The notes: generated from the letters alone by a model not told the origin. A stretch of DNA of 64,000 nucleotides from Terricaulis sp. (GCA_024707365.1 JANPZV010000005.1:372001-436000), one strand, 5' to 3'; counted from the stretch's first letter, positions 31,602 through 43,306 are shown. Made by a program: numbers and translations.

Positions 31602-32529
31602 ATGAGCCGCACCGAAACCGCCCAGGGCGCACTGCCCCTCGCGCCGGCGACGCCGGCCAAGCATATCGTGGACGTGCTGATTGAAGAGCGCGCGCCGAAG
31701 CTTTCTTCCAGCCCGCTCTGGCCGCTGCTGCGGCCCCCACTTTTCAGTGTGCTGAACTATCGCAAGGCCGTGGCGATGGCCGATGCGATTGCGCCGATGG
31801 GCGGGCAAGAGGCGCTCGATTACATCACCGATCTTTTTGCACGTGCGCGCCGAGACGCGCGCGTTTGAGCGCGTGCCGAAAGGCGGCGCATTTATTCTGC
31901 TCGCCAATCATCCCACCGGCATCACCGATGGGATCGCGATGTATGATGCGGTGCGCCGCGCGCGGCCCGACATCATCTTCTATGCGAACTCAGACGCCGA
32001 ACGGGTATGCCCGCGCTTCGGTGAAGCGCTGATCCCGGTGGAATGGGTGGTGAGCAAGCGCACGCGCGAGCGCACGCGGGTGACGCTCAAGATGACGGAC
32101 GAAGCGTTCGCACAAGGGCGGCCGCTGGGCATCTTCCCCGCCGGGCGGCTTTCGCGCCTGCGCGATGGAAAGCTCACCGATCCCGAATGGATGCCCACCG
32201 CCGCGAGCTTGGCGCGCAAGCACAAGCTGCCGATCCTGCCGGTGCATGTGGCGGGGCCGCACGCCTTCTGGTTTCACACCTTCGCGCAAATCTCACCGGA
32301 GCTGCGCGACATCACGCTGTTTCATGAGCTTTTGAACAAGGCAGGCAAAACCTATCAGCTCACCTTCGGGCCGCTGATCCCGCATGAGCAGGCCGAAGGC
32401 GATCCGGCGCGGGTGATCCGCCAGCTCAAATATTATGTGGAGCGCGTGCTGCCCAAAGCGCCGGATGCGGCGTACGATCCGGCGGGGCCGGAATGTGGGT
32501 GGCGCGATCCGCCTAAGCCCCCCGCTTAA
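31602..32529 (+). pseudogene. PlsC-like acyltransferase, frameshifted
   Basis: ORF 31602..31868 plus ORF 31783..32529; LLANHPTGITDGIAMYDAV, FPAGRLSRLRDG; extra T in a TTTTT run near 31835-31840. Confidence 0.8.
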
Positions 32530-32584
32530 AGATAGACGCGCCATCGCGTGCGATGCATGCTCGCCGCCTTGGCGGAGGACGCGC

Positions 32585-33812
32585 ATGCGCAAACAGCTTT
32601 TGGCGATTGGCATTTGGGCGGGCCTCGCCGCCGCGGCGATCGCGATCCCGTACATTCCAGCGCCGCTGCCGGTCTATGACGCGCCGATCGATCGCGCGCT
32701 CGCCAATGTCGAAGCGATGTCGGATTTGGAGGACGCGCAGCGGCACATTCTGCTGGGGCGGCTAAACCTGCTGGCCTATGCGCGCGATGATGCGAATTTC
32801 ACTTACGTGCGCGATGGCGATCACCTCAATCTCGGCGGCAGCGTGCTGTGCAGCCAGGCGCCGCGCATGCGTGAGCCAGAACCGGACGAGCCTGAATACG
32901 GCCCCGAAGATCGCTGCGCGCAATTTGATTTCAATCTCGCCCCGCCGGCGGAAACGCCGGAGGCCGTGCCGCATGAGCGCAGCGACGCCGCGCGGCTGCG
33001 CCTGCAGCGTGCGCGCCAACACTACATTCAGGCCGTGCGGCTTGCGCCCAACAATCTGCGCGCGCGCCTTGGGCTGGCTTATGCGTATGACCGGATGAAC
33101 CAGCGCAATTTCGCGCGGCGCGAATTGCGCGCGCTGATCGATCGCGGCCTGCCCCGGCTCAGGAATGAGCACGCAGATTGGGACGATCACGTGGTGCTGA
33201 CGGAAGCCGCCGAGCACATGACGCATCTGGCGCAAACAAAAGGCGAGCAACGCCGGTTTGAGCGCCTGCGCGCGCGGCTGCAGGCCAGCCGGCCCATGAT
33301 CATGGTGACGCCGATCGTTGTGCCGCTGCGCGATGCGGCGTTCGATGCGCTGATCGCGCCCAATTCACCTGTTGCGTTCGATTTCGCCGGCACCGGCGAT
33401 ACCCGCGCGCAAGGCTGGCTGACGGCGGATGCGGCGTGGCTGGTGTGGGATCCGCATGGGCGCGGGGAGATCTCGCTCGGGCTTTGATCTGATCGGGCAG
33501 CGCAGCTGGGCGGTGTTCTGGCGCGATGGGTTTGAGGCGCTGCGCGCGCTCGATGATGATCGCGACGGCGTTTTGCGCGGGGCCGAGCTTGGCGGACTGG
33601 CGCTGTGGCGCGATGCGAACGGCGATGGCGTCAGCGATCCGGGCGAGGTGCTGCCGGTTTCGGCGCACGGGATCGTGGGCCTTGGCGTGCGCGGCGAAGA
33701 AACCCGGCGCGATCTCATCACCGCGCCCGATGGCGTGCGCTTCGAGGATGGAAGCACGCGCCCGCTCTATGATTGGATTCCGGGGCTGACGCCGCGCGGG
33801 CCGGTTTCTTAG
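32585..33812 (+). pseudogene. exported TPR-like protein with C-terminal EF-hand-like region, frameshifted
   Basis: signal/TM N-terminus; ALDDDRDGVLRGAELGGLALWRDANGDGVSDPGEV in ORF 33429..33812. Confidence 0.65.
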
Positions 33813-34591
33813 AGCTTGCGCTCCACCATCGCCTTCTTGATCTCGGCGATCGCCTTCGCGGGGTTGAGCCCCTTGGGGCAGACCTGGGCGCAGTTCATGA
33901 TCGTGTGGCAACGATAGAGCTTAAAGGGATCTTCCAGCGCATCGAGCCGCTCGCCGGTGTTTTCATCGCGGCTATCGGCGATCCAGCGATAGGCTTGCAG
34001 CAACGCGGCGGGCCCATAGAAGCGATCGGAATTCCACCAATAGGACGGGCACGCGGTGGAGCAGCAGGCGCAGAGGATGCACTCATAGAGGCCATCGAGC
34101 TTTGCGCGCTCTTCCGGGCTTTGGCGCCATTCGGCGGCCGGCTCAGGCGTCACGGTTTGCAGATAGGGTTGGATCGCGGCGTATTGCGCGGTGAAGCCAG
34201 AGAGATCAGGCACCAGATCCTTCAGCACCGGCTGGTGCGGCAAGGGCGAGATGGTGATGGCGCCGGCAGGCAGCTCATCCATGCCCTTGGTGCAGGCGAG
34301 CGTGTTGCGGCCTGAGATGTTCATCGCGCACGAGCCGCACACGCCTTCGCGGCAGGAGCGGCGGAAGGTAAGCGTGGAATCCTGCTGGTCTTTGATGGCG
34401 ATCAGCGCATCGAGCACCATCGGCCCGCAACTATCGAGATCGACCTGATAGATGTCCCAGCGCGGATTTTCCCCGGATTCCGGGTCGTAGCGATAGACCT
34501 TGAATTCGCGCAGACGCTTGGCGTCTTTCGGCGCCTCGTGGCGCTTGCCGGTTTTGACCTGGGAATTCTTGGGGAGCGTGAGTTCGACCAT
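33809..34591 (-). CDS. sdhB: succinate dehydrogenase iron-sulfur subunit
   Basis: [60 protein letters not shown]. Confidence 0.97.
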   Translation of the reverse strand: MVELTLPKNSQVKTGKRHEAPKDAKRLREFKVYRYDPESGENPRWDIYQVDLDSCGPMVLDALIAIKDQQDSTLTFRRSCREGVCGSCAMNISGRNTLACTKGMDELPAGAITISPLPHQPVLKDLVPDLSGFTAQYAAIQPYLQTVTPEPAAEWRQSPEERAKLDGLYECILCACCSTACPSYWWNSDRFYGPAALLQAYRWIADSRDENTGERLDALEDPFKLYRCHTIMNCAQVCPKGLNPAKAIAEIKKAMVERKL

Positions 34592-34644
34592 AGCGGGCCG
34601 GAACCTGACGAGCGCCGAAGCGCCCGTCAAGCGCGCCAATTGCC

Positions 34645-36069
34645 CTATTCGTCTCGTTGCGAACCGCTCGCAGAACGGCCGTACCAATCGATCCGCCGCG
34701 TGGCGATCATGGTGGCCGCGATCACCGCGAAGGCGACAAGCGAGCCAGCCAGAAGCGCGAAATCCTCCAGCGTCATCAGCACGTACATGGCGCCATACAG
34801 CACCGCGAGCCCGCCGAGCGCCCGAAGCCCCACCTGCCGCGAGCCAAACGAAGCGCCGGCATAATAAGCCAGCAGCCCAACCGTGGCCGCCGCGGCGATC
34901 ACGAAGGCGGCGGCAAAGCCGATCAGCTCCGTGAGCGAGAGCAACAAGAGGTAGAACACGCATTGGGCAAGGCCCACGAGCAGATATTGCGCCGGGTGCG
35001 CCTTGCGGCCCGAAGCGGCCTCGAAGATCAGCACCGCCAGGAACACGATGCCGATGAACATGATGCCGTAACGCACTGCACGGGCGACGCCCTGATACAC
35101 GTCATCGGATGAGACAAAGCTCACCGCCATATCGCGTGCGGCGGCTTGGCCCAGATTGAAGCTGGCAAGATCCGCCGCCTTTTCGATGCCGCGCCCCACC
35201 AGGGGCGTGCGCCAGGAAACGACGAACCCCTCGCCGCTATTCTGCAGCGCCTCATCGGATTGGAAATAGCCCTCCGCGCGCGCATCGCGGCGGTCGCCGC
35301 GAATGGTGGCGCTGGTGTCCTGCGCGAAGGCGGCGATGGCGAAACGCTGCGCGCCGCTGAGATCAAGCCGCGTTTCCACGCCGAAGGGCGCGGGGCGCTC
35401 GCCAAAGCCGGCGGGCGCGGCGAAGGCGACAAGCTGGCTGGGCAGCGGCGCGGAGGGCCGGGAAAAAATCCCCGGCCGCGCATAATCGGGCGCGGGCGCC
35501 GCCAGCGAAAGATCGGAGATCGGCTCCATCAAAGCCACCGCGCCGGTGGCGAAGCGCAGTTCCGGCGCGTTGCGGATGGCGCGGCTGTCGCTGACGAACA
35601 TGACAATACGCGCCTGGGGCCAATCAAAGCGAAAGCTCTCATCCACGCCCGCCAAAGTGGCGGCTGGATCGAAGGCGGCGGTGAACGCGGTTTCAGAGCG
35701 ATAGGTCGCGGCGCGATAGATGCCGAGCTTGCGCTCCTCCACGCGGAGGCTTGCATCCGCCGCACCGGTTTCGGCGAAGATCACATAGGTTCCGCGATCG
35801 ATGCGGCGCTGGGTGCGGCCTTGGTCGTCGGTGGTTTCCACATTGCGCTGGTAAGGCACGAGCAGCATCGGCCCGCCCACGCTTTGCGGCCCGCCGGAGG
35901 CTGCGCCGATCTCTGCGGTGACTTGGGCTGCGCGGCCCTGGCGCTCGGCAACCAAGCCGTTCACGATCAGCAGCGGCGCGCCCATCGCCAGCACCAGCAA
36001 ACACACAAGCAAAAGCTTAAGGCCCAGCGATCCGCGCGGGATGAGGCCTGAGATTGGGTTGGACGTCAC
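34645..36069 (-). CDS. creD: CreD-family inner membrane protein
   Basis: N-terminal TM with [26 protein letters not shown]-terminal [44 protein letters not shown]. Confidence 0.85.
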   Translation of the reverse strand: MTSNPISGLIPRGSLGLKLLLVCLLVLAMGAPLLIVNGLVAERQGRAAQVTAEIGAASGGPQSVGGPMLLVPYQRNVETTDDQGRTQRRIDRGTYVIFAETGAADASLRVEERKLGIYRAATYRSETAFTAAFDPAATLAGVDESFRFDWPQARIVMFVSDSRAIRNAPELRFATGAVALMEPISDLSLAAPAPDYARPGIFSRPSAPLPSQLVAFAAPAGFGERPAPFGVETRLDLSGAQRFAIAAFAQDTSATIRGDRRDARAEGYFQSDEALQNSGEGFVVSWRTPLVGRGIEKAADLASFNLGQAAARDMAVSFVSSDDVYQGVARAVRYGIMFIGIVFLAVLIFEAASGRKAHPAQYLLVGLAQCVFYLLLLSLTELIGFAAAFVIAAAATVGLLAYYAGASFGSRQVGLRALGGLAVLYGAMYVLMTLEDFALLAGSLVAFAVIAATMIATRRIDWYGRSASGSQRDE

Positions 36070-36121
36070 ATTGCCCTCCTGCGCGATGGCTCATGACGCG
36101 CAGGCAATGTTCAGCCTGCGA

Positions 36122-36553
36122 TCAAGGCGAGATATCGACCGGGACGGAGCTTTCTGGCGGCGTCCAGATTTCTTCTTGCGGCGGCGCCGGCGGCTCGGCG
36201 TTCCAGGCGATCACGAAAGCGGCGGCCCCCGCGAGCGCGCAGCCAAGCGACCAGAGCAAAGCCGCCCAATCATAGGTGCGGCGCACCGGCTCAGGATCGG
36301 CGGCGGCGGCATGGGCGCGCTGGCGGCGGCGCTCGATCAAAATAAAGCCGATCACGAACACGAACGGGATCGCAAAGCCCCAGGGCGCGGCCGCCGGCAT
36401 CCAAAGCCGCACCAAAAGCCCCAAGGAGCCCAGCGCGATCCCAGACATGACCAGGAACTCAAAGATCGACTGGCCGCGATCGCCCAACAGCCCGCGCATG
36501 CGCCGCCGGCGCGCAACGTGCTCCTCAAACATGGTGGCGAAGAACGAACCCAT
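36122..36553 (-). CDS. hypothetical membrane protein
   Basis: MGSFFATMFEEHVARRRRMRGLL...; several TM segments; N-terminal part of the longer ORF looks spurious. Confidence 0.5.
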   Translation of the reverse strand: MGSFFATMFEEHVARRRRMRGLLGDRGQSIFEFLVMSGIALGSLGLLVRLWMPAAAPWGFAIPFVFVIGFILIERRRQRAHAAAADPEPVRRTYDWAALLWSLGCALAGAAAFVIAWNAEPPAPPQEEIWTPPESSVPVDISP

Positions 36554-36659
36554 CAAAGCGGGGCATAGCCCAGCGCGGGCGCAAGGCAAAGGCCCAGCTC
36601 TGCCGGCTCGCTTTCGGGGCGCGATGCCCCTAAGTTTTGCCGCGAACAAGGACGCTTCG

Positions 36660-38879
36660 ATGAAAATTTCCTGGAAAACAATCGGCTTGATCGCGGGCGG
36701 GGTGCTGGGCGCGCTGGTGCTGGCGATTGTGCTGTTCTTTGTGTTCTTCCCCAAGGAGCTGGCCGCGCGCGAGGCCGAGCGGCGCATCGAGGCGGCGACG
36801 GGGCGCGATCTTGTGCTCGGCGGGGCGATCGACGTGACCTTCTGGCCGGCGCTGGGCTTTTCGGTGGAGCAGGCCTCGCTCTCCAATCCAGAGGGATACC
36901 CACAGGAGGAGCCGTTCATCGCGGCCGATAAGATCGTGTTCGCGGTGGCGCTGATGCCGCTGCTGCGCGGCAATATCGAAGTGCGCGAGCTGATTTTCGA
37001 GGGCGCGGATCTGCGCCTGATCGCGGGGCCCGACGAGGCCAATCCGAACTGGGCCTTCCCGACCGAGAACACCAGCGAAGATCAAAGCGCCGGCACGATC
37101 GAGGATTTGCGGCTGGATGACGTGCGCCTCACGCGCGGGCGGATTTCGTTCCAGGGTGCGGAAGGCGAGCCGCTGGTGCTGGAGAATGTCGAAGCCAGCC
37201 TTTCGCTGGATTCGCTCGACAGCCCCGCCGCGCTCAACACCGCGTTCGATTATCGCGGCGAGCGGCTCTCGATCGATGGCGCAATCGGCGCGCCGCGCGC
37301 GGTGCTGGAAGGCGGAGAAACTCCGCTCAACGTGAATGCGCGCGCCGCCCCGATCAGCGCCAGCTTCAACGGGACGTTCGCGGTGGAAACCGGCGCGCTG
37401 ACAGGCCCGATCGAAGCCAGCGGATCGAGCGTGCGGCGGCTGCTGGCCTGGGTGGGATCACCCATGGGTGAAGGCGGCGGCTTTGGCCAATTCCGCGTGA
37501 CGGGGCAGATGACGCATGCAGGCGAACGCACCGCCCTCACCGGCGCGTCCCTGCGCATGGATGAAATCGAGGCCAATGGCGATCTCGCCATCATCGCGCG
37601 CGAGGATCGGCCGCTGCGCATCGAGGGCAATCTCCGCGCCGGCGAGATCAACGTGAACCCTTACCTGCCGACGCAGGGCGAAGGCGCGGTGAACACCGAT
37701 ACGGCTTGGCCGGACGATGCGATCGACCTTTCGGGCCTGCGGGCGATGGACGCGAATCTCACGCTCGCGCTTGCCGGGCTGCGCTTCCAGAACATGAGCT
37801 TCTCGGACGTGGCGCTGACGCTGCGCGTGGCCAGCGGCGCGGCCGATGCGCGGCTGACGCGGATTTCGCTCTATGGCGGTTCCGGCACGGCGCGGCTGAT
37901 CGCCGACGGCTCAGGCGCGACCCCGCGCGTGGCGGTGGAGCTCAACGCCGAAAACATTGAAGCGGAAACGCTGCTGCGCGATGCGATCGGGTTTGACTCG
38001 ATTGTCGGGCGCGGGCGGCTCACAGCTTCGCTGGTGGGCTCGGGGCGCACGCAGGCGGCGCTGATGCGCAGCTTGGGCGGCACGGCCTCGTTCAATTTCA
38101 ATGACGGGCAATGGAAGGGCGTCAACCTTGCGCAAGTGGCGCGCGCGGTGCAGGCGCTGCGCGGCCAAGGCGGCACGCTCTCTTCCGCCAACCAAGGCAG
38201 CGCCACCGATTTCGCGGAATTGGCGGCGACGTTCGCTGTGGCCGGCGGGCAAGCGGCGACGCAGGATCTGCGCCTGCTCAACCCGTTCGTGCGCCTCACC
38301 GGAACCGGCATCATCGATATCGGCGCGCAAAGCATCGATATGCGGCTGGAGCCGCGCGCGGTGACAACCGCCCAAGGCCAAGGCGGGGATGCCGCCACGC
38401 AAGGCTATGGCATTCCCTTCCGCGTGCGCGGGCCATGGGCGAATGTGAGCTTTACCCCGCAGGTGGAAGAGATCGTGCAGAACGAACTGCGCAACATCAT
38501 CCAGCGGCAGGCGCGCGAAAACCCAGGCAATCCGCTGTCGCAGATCGCCGGCTCGCTGTTTGGCGTCGGGGCCGAAACCGCGCCGGCTGCGCAAACGCCG
38601 TCAACCGAAGGCGCAGCGCCAAGCGCTGAGGGTGAGCAGCCTGCGGCGCAAACGCCCGCAGCGCAAACCCCGCGCACCACCGAAGACGCCGCGCGCGACG
38701 TGCTGGGCGGCTTCCTGCGCCGCGCCACCGAGGGCCAGCGCCAGCAGCAGCCGGCGCCGGAGGAAGAGAAGCAGGGCGACTCCCTTCCCCTTGAGGGCGG
38801 GGGTTGCGCTTTATTTTGCAATCAGCGCGGCGCTGGGAAAAACACCGCGATCTTGTTGCCTTCGGGATCGCGGAAATAG
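36660..38879 (+). CDS. AsmA-family protein
   Basis: N-terminal TM; AAREAERRIEAATGRDLVLGGAIDVTFWPALGFSVEQASLSNPEG; AsmA C-terminal GGTASFNFNDGQWKGVNLAQ; extreme C-terminus uncertain. Confidence 0.88.
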   Translation: MKISWKTIGLIAGGVLGALVLAIVLFFVFFPKELAAREAERRIEAATGRDLVLGGAIDVTFWPALGFSVEQASLSNPEGYPQEEPFIAADKIVFAVALMPLLRGNIEVRELIFEGADLRLIAGPDEANPNWAFPTENTSEDQSAGTIEDLRLDDVRLTRGRISFQGAEGEPLVLENVEASLSLDSLDSPAALNTAFDYRGERLSIDGAIGAPRAVLEGGETPLNVNARAAPISASFNGTFAVETGALTGPIEASGSSVRRLLAWVGSPMGEGGGFGQFRVTGQMTHAGERTALTGASLRMDEIEANGDLAIIAREDRPLRIEGNLRAGEINVNPYLPTQGEGAVNTDTAWPDDAIDLSGLRAMDANLTLALAGLRFQNMSFSDVALTLRVASGAADARLTRISLYGGSGTARLIADGSGATPRVAVELNAENIEAETLLRDAIGFDSIVGRGRLTASLVGSGRTQAALMRSLGGTASFNFNDGQWKGVNLAQVARAVQALRGQGGTLSSANQGSATDFAELAATFAVAGGQAATQDLRLLNPFVRLTGTGIIDIGAQSIDMRLEPRAVTTAQGQGGDAATQGYGIPFRVRGPWANVSFTPQVEEIVQNELRNIIQRQARENPGNPLSQIAGSLFGVGAETAPAAQTPSTEGAAPSAEGEQPAAQTPAAQTPRTTEDAARDVLGGFLRRATEGQRQQQPAPEEEKQGDSLPLEGGGCALFCNQRGAGKNTAILLPSGSRK

Positions 38880-39199
38880 GCAAAATCACCGAACGCGCCG
38901 CGCGGGCCGGGCTGGCCTTCGCAACGGGCGCCAAGCGCGAGCGCTTTTTCGTACATGCGCGGCACGTCCTCTTTGGCGTCCACATTGATCGCCAGCATCG
39001 TGCCGTTGCCGGGGTGGGCGGCGCCGCCGTCATAAGGCCGCGTGACCATGATCATCGCGCCGCCGCCAAGGCGGTACATCTGCCCGTGCGGGGTGGGAAA
39101 CAGGCGCTTGCCGCCAAGCTCTGTGCTGAGCGCATCATAGAACGCGCAGGCGCGCTCAAAATCATTGGCGCCGAGACAGACATAACCGATCTGAGCCAT
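38822..39199 (-). CDS. VOC/glyoxalase family protein
   Basis: IGYVCLGANDFERACAFYDALSTELG...FAYFRDPEGNKIAVF. Confidence 0.85.
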   Translation of the reverse strand: MAQIGYVCLGANDFERACAFYDALSTELGGKRLFPTPHGQMYRLGGGAMIMVTRPYDGGAAHPGNGTMLAINVDAKEDVPRMYEKALALGARCEGQPGPRGAFGDFAYFRDPEGNKIAVFFPAPR

Positions 39200-39345
39200 G
39201 GTGCTTTTCCTCCCTCGCCGCTGCAGCGCGGCTTTGGGCTGAGTGTTTGGCGCTTGGCGCGCGGGCGTCAAGCTGACGGAGCGGCAGGCGCAGGGAACGC
39301 GGCGCCCCTCTTTCAAGTTTTGTCGATGGAACGGAAGGCGATCGC

Positions 39346-39775
39346 ATGGAAACCCAAGAACTTCATCGCGGCCGATTGATCGATCACATTCAACTCGTCG
39401 TCGCCGACATTGAAGCGAGCAAGCGCTTTTACAGGGCGGTTTTTGAGGTGCTCGGCGTGCCCATCGGCGGCGAGGCCGAAGATTATATCTGGGCCGATGA
39501 GCTGTTTATCTCAACAGTGCAGAGCGGAGCGGCGCAAAGGGCGCCTCACCGGGCGCTGCCATCCGGCGTTTCAAGCCAAAGACCGCGCCATGGTGGAGGC
39601 GTTTCACCAAGCCGCGCTCGCGCACGGCGGCGCGGACAATGGCGCGCCGGGTGAGAGGCCCTATCACCCCGGCTATTACGGCGCGTTCGTGCTCGATCCT
39701 GATGGCAACAATATCGAAGCGGTCTATCACGGCCCCGCCGAGATTTCCGCGCCTTCGATTGTGGTGCGGTTTTAA
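39346..39775 (+). pseudogene. VOC/glyoxalase family protein, frameshifted
   Basis: IDHIQLVVADIEASKRFYRAVFEVLG in one frame; HPAFQAKDRAMVEAFHQAALAHGG...GYYGAFVLDPDGNNIEAVYHG in the next. Confidence 0.85.
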
Positions 39776-39831
39776 GGGAGCCGAACTCGCGGCGGACTCG
39801 ACTGACCGCCACGGCGGGCTAGAATGCCGCC

Positions 39832-40551
39832 ATGGGCGCGCGCAACACCCTTGGCCTTGACGATGATCTTGACTCTGTCGAGCTGCTGATCGCGATTGAG
39901 CGCGTTTTCGACATTCAGATCTCTGACCAAGACGCTGCGCACATCACCACGATGGGCGATTTGCACGATCTTTTAACATCGAAGATGGAAGGCGGCGGCG
40001 AGATGTGCCGAAGCTCGATGGCGTTCTATCGGGTTCGGCGCGCGCTGAGGGCCGTTCTCGGCGAAGTCGACATTCGGCCAGACACGCCTTTGCGTGCGAT
40101 CTGGAATCGCGCGCCGAAGTCACTCATGGCACAGGCGCAGCAGCATTGCGCGCTGCGCCTGCCCCGCCTTTTTTACACAAACATGGGCGGGATTGGCGCG
40201 GTGCTCATCGCCGCGGCGATTTTCGGCATACCCATCTTGCTGATCGCGCAGACCAACGGATGGCTGATCCTCGCATTTGCAGCCGCACTCACCGCCGTCG
40301 GGATCACGCTTGGCAGGTTAGACCCGCTTAGCTTCGGGTCATTGCAAACAGTCGGCGACCTCACGGCGCGGACGGCGACGCAGAATTACGGCGCGCTTGC
40401 ACGCTTAGGCTGCCGAACGGACAACCAATCGATTTGGCAGGCGCTTGCGGAGGTGGCCAGCGACGCCTCCGAGACCCTCTCCGCTCAAGAAATCGAGCCA
40501 GACACCATCATTCTGCAATCGCAATTCAACAACGCGCGAGCGCATACCTAA
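39832..40551 (+). CDS. hypothetical protein: N-terminal acyl-carrier-protein-like domain plus TM hairpin
   Basis: LGLDDDLDSVELLIAIERVFDIQISDQDAAHITTMGDLHDLL resembles the ACP helix II/Ser region; two TM helices follow. Confidence 0.6.
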   Translation: MGARNTLGLDDDLDSVELLIAIERVFDIQISDQDAAHITTMGDLHDLLTSKMEGGGEMCRSSMAFYRVRRALRAVLGEVDIRPDTPLRAIWNRAPKSLMAQAQQHCALRLPRLFYTNMGGIGAVLIAAAIFGIPILLIAQTNGWLILAFAAALTAVGITLGRLDPLSFGSLQTVGDLTARTATQNYGALARLGCRTDNQSIWQALAEVASDASETLSAQEIEPDTIILQSQFNNARAHT

Positions 40552-40578
40552 GCGTGTGCGACAACGGCGCTTCTCGTC

Positions 40579-42366
40579 CTAATACACCCGCTTCTTCGGC
40601 GGGATCGTCTCGATCTCGTTCGTCATCGTGTTGGAATGCACGGGGCGGAAATCGATTTTGACTTGGCCGGTGGGGATATCGAGCCACGCCAGCGTGTGCT
40701 TCATCCAATCCTTATCGTCCCGATCGGGGAAATCCTCGCGGGCGTGGGCGCCGCGGCTCTCGGTGCGGTTGGCCGCGCCGGTGACGGTGACGGCGGCTTG
40801 GGCGATGAGATTGTCGTATTCCATCGCTTCGGCGAGATCGGTGTTCCAGACCAGCGTGCGATCGGTGATCGCGATGTCGCCGATCTTGGAATAAACTTTC
40901 TCGATCCGCTCCACGCCTTCTTGCAGCGTGGGCCCTTCGCGATAGACGGCGCAGGTTTCCTGCATCGCCACTTGCATTTCAGTGCGCAGCTCGGCGGTGC
41001 GCAGCTTGCCCTTGGCGTTGCGGAAGCGATCAAAGCGCGCGAGGTGGCTATCGCCGGCATCCTTCGGCAGATCGCTTTGGCGCGCGCCAGCGGTGAGCTT
41101 TTCTGCGCAGCGCAGGCCGACGGCGCGGCCGAACACCACCAAATCGATCAGCGAATTGGAGCCAAGCCGGTTCGCGCCATGCACCGAAACGCATGCGGCT
41201 TCGCCCACGGCCATGAGGCCGGGCACGATCGCATCGGGATCGTCACCCACCTTGGTGAGCACTTCGCCGTGATAATTGGTGGGAATGCCGCCCATATTGT
41301 AGTGCACGGTGGGCAGAACCGGGATCGGCTCGCGCGTCACGTCCACGCCGGCGAAAATCTTGGCGCTTTCGGAAATGCCGGGCAGGCGCTCATGCAGCAT
41401 TTTCGGATCGAGGTGATCCAAATGAAGATGGATGTGATCCTTCTTCGGGCCAACGCCCCGGCCTTCGCGGATTTCGATCGCCATCGCGCGGCTCACCATG
41501 TCGCGCGGGGCGAGATCCTTCACGGTGGGCGCGTAGCGCTCCATGAAGCGTTCGCCGTTTGAATTGGTGAGATAGCCGCCCTCCCCGCGCGCGCCCTCGG
41601 TGATGAGGCAGCCCGAGCCGTAAATGCCGGTGGGGTGGAATTGCACAAATTCCATATCCTGCAGCGGCAAGCCGGCGCGGAGCACCATGGCGTTGCCATC
41701 ACCGGTTTGCGTGTGCGCGCCGGTGCAGGAAAGATAAGCGCGGCCATAGCCGCCAGTGGCGATCACCACGGTTTGCGCGCGGAAACGATGCAGCGTGCCG
41801 TCATCCAGCTTCCAGGCGGTGAGCCCGCGGCAGACGCCGTTTTCCATGATGAGATCGAGCGCGAAGAACTCGATGAAGAAATCCACCGCATGGCGCAGCG
41901 ATTGGCCATACATGGTGTGCAGCATGGCGTGGCCGGTGCGGTCCGCCGCCGCGCAGGTGCGCTGCACCGGCGCTTCGCCGAAATTGCGCGTCATGCCGCC
42001 GAAAGCGCGCTGGTAGATCTTGCCTTCTTCGGTGCGTGAGAACGGCACGCCCCAATGCTCAAGCTCATAAACTGCGGCGGGCGCGTTGCGGGTGAGATAT
42101 TCGATCGCGTCCTGATCGCCCAGCCAGTCCGACCCTTTCACGGTGTCGTACATGTGCCATTGCCACTTATCCTCGCCCATATTGCCGAGCGAGGCGGAGA
42201 TGCCGCCCTGCGCGGCGACTGTGTGCGAGCGGGTGGGAAACACCTTCGTGATGCAGGCGGTTTTCAGCCCCGCTTGCGCCGCGCCAAGCGCCGCGCGCAA
42301 GCCAGAGCCGCCGGCGCCGAGCACAACGACGTCGAAAGTGTGATCAATCCAAGTGTAAGCGGCCAC
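40579..42366 (-). CDS. sdhA: succinate dehydrogenase flavoprotein subunit
   Basis: [58 protein letters not shown]. Confidence 0.98.
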   Translation of the reverse strand: MAAYTWIDHTFDVVVLGAGGSGLRAALGAAQAGLKTACITKVFPTRSHTVAAQGGISASLGNMGEDKWQWHMYDTVKGSDWLGDQDAIEYLTRNAPAAVYELEHWGVPFSRTEEGKIYQRAFGGMTRNFGEAPVQRTCAAADRTGHAMLHTMYGQSLRHAVDFFIEFFALDLIMENGVCRGLTAWKLDDGTLHRFRAQTVVIATGGYGRAYLSCTGAHTQTGDGNAMVLRAGLPLQDMEFVQFHPTGIYGSGCLITEGARGEGGYLTNSNGERFMERYAPTVKDLAPRDMVSRAMAIEIREGRGVGPKKDHIHLHLDHLDPKMLHERLPGISESAKIFAGVDVTREPIPVLPTVHYNMGGIPTNYHGEVLTKVGDDPDAIVPGLMAVGEAACVSVHGANRLGSNSLIDLVVFGRAVGLRCAEKLTAGARQSDLPKDAGDSHLARFDRFRNAKGKLRTAELRTEMQVAMQETCAVYREGPTLQEGVERIEKVYSKIGDIAITDRTLVWNTDLAEAMEYDNLIAQAAVTVTGAANRTESRGAHAREDFPDRDDKDWMKHTLAWLDIPTGQVKIDFRPVHSNTMTNEIETIPPKKRVY

Positions 42367-42370
42367 GGGC

Positions 42371-42769
42371 TTAAGCTCCGAAATTCACCATGAGCACGGC
42401 GAACACCGCACCCGCGCCAAACGCGATCAGCCCAAACGTGTTGAGCAACAGAAGCAGCACCTTCGTGAACGGGCGATGGATGTAATCGAGGATCACCTCC
42501 TGCATGCCGAGCCACATATGATAGAAGGCGATCAGCACCAGCAGGATAACGCCCACGGCGTTGAGCGGCTGGGTGAGAAAATCGATCGCGCCAAGATAAT
42601 TGCCGCCCTTCAGCGAGAGCGCGGAATTGACCACAAACCAAGGCGCCAGCACCGCAAGCGCAATGGCGGTGGAGCGTTGGGCGATGAAATGGCCGGTGCC
42701 GGCCGCGCCCGCGCCGTGATTGCGCACTTTGCCAAGCGGGGTGCGCATGGAATTTTTGCTCGCGCTCAT
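42371..42769 (-). CDS. sdhD: succinate dehydrogenase membrane anchor subunit
   Basis: position in sdhCDA; three TM helices; [18 protein letters not shown]. Confidence 0.93.
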   Translation of the reverse strand: MSASKNSMRTPLGKVRNHGAGAAGTGHFIAQRSTAIALAVLAPWFVVNSALSLKGGNYLGAIDFLTQPLNAVGVILLVLIAFYHMWLGMQEVILDYIHRPFTKVLLLLLNTFGLIAFGAGAVFAVLMVNFGA

Positions 42770-42771
42770 GC

Positions 42772-43167
42772 TTAGCCCCCGAACGTCACGAGCGCCCACA
42801 ACCCGATCGGCGCGGCGATTGCAAAGAAGATGGCGAACCAGGCGCTGGTGGAGGCGTCCGCTGGCTGGAGCCCAGCGCCGCTATCGAACACCAAATGCCG
42901 GATGCCGTTGGCGAGGTGATAGGCCACCGCCGCCACGATCAGATAAAGCGCAACCTGCCCGATCGGCGAGAGCAGGAATTCATGCGTGGGGCCGAACACC
43001 TCCGCCCCCGCCGCCGCCGCCATCAGCCAGAGCGCAAGCCCAAGCGCCGCGCCATAAAGGGCGACCCCAGTTACGCGATGCAGGATCGATGTCAGCATCG
43101 TGACGTGCCAGCGCCACACCTGAACGTGCGGCGATAGGGGTCTTTGCGGGCGGGTTGCGCCGGCCAT
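42772..43167 (-). CDS. sdhC: succinate dehydrogenase cytochrome b556 subunit
   Basis: RPLSPHVQVWRWHVTMLTSILHRVTGVALYG; HLANGIRHLVFD. Confidence 0.95.
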   Translation of the reverse strand: MAGATRPQRPLSPHVQVWRWHVTMLTSILHRVTGVALYGAALGLALWLMAAAAGAEVFGPTHEFLLSPIGQVALYLIVAAVAYHLANGIRHLVFDSGAGLQPADASTSAWFAIFFAIAAPIGLWALVTFGG

Positions 43168-43306
43168 GCGCGCCTCTTCCGTTTGATAGGGTTAGGAATC
43201 TGGCGCGGACCATAGGCAGGCGCGCCCCTAAGTCAACGAAGCCGATTGCCGCTTGCGGCGCTTTTGCGTACGCCCTGGATACGCCCCTGGGGCAAGGAGG
43301 CCGGCC

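Noticed and set aside
38770-38879. Odd C-terminus of the AsmA protein (EEEKQGDSLPLEGGGCALFCNQRGAGK...)
   Set aside because: Could be another frameshift or read-through into an intergenic repeat, but there is no conserved tail to compare with, so not counted.
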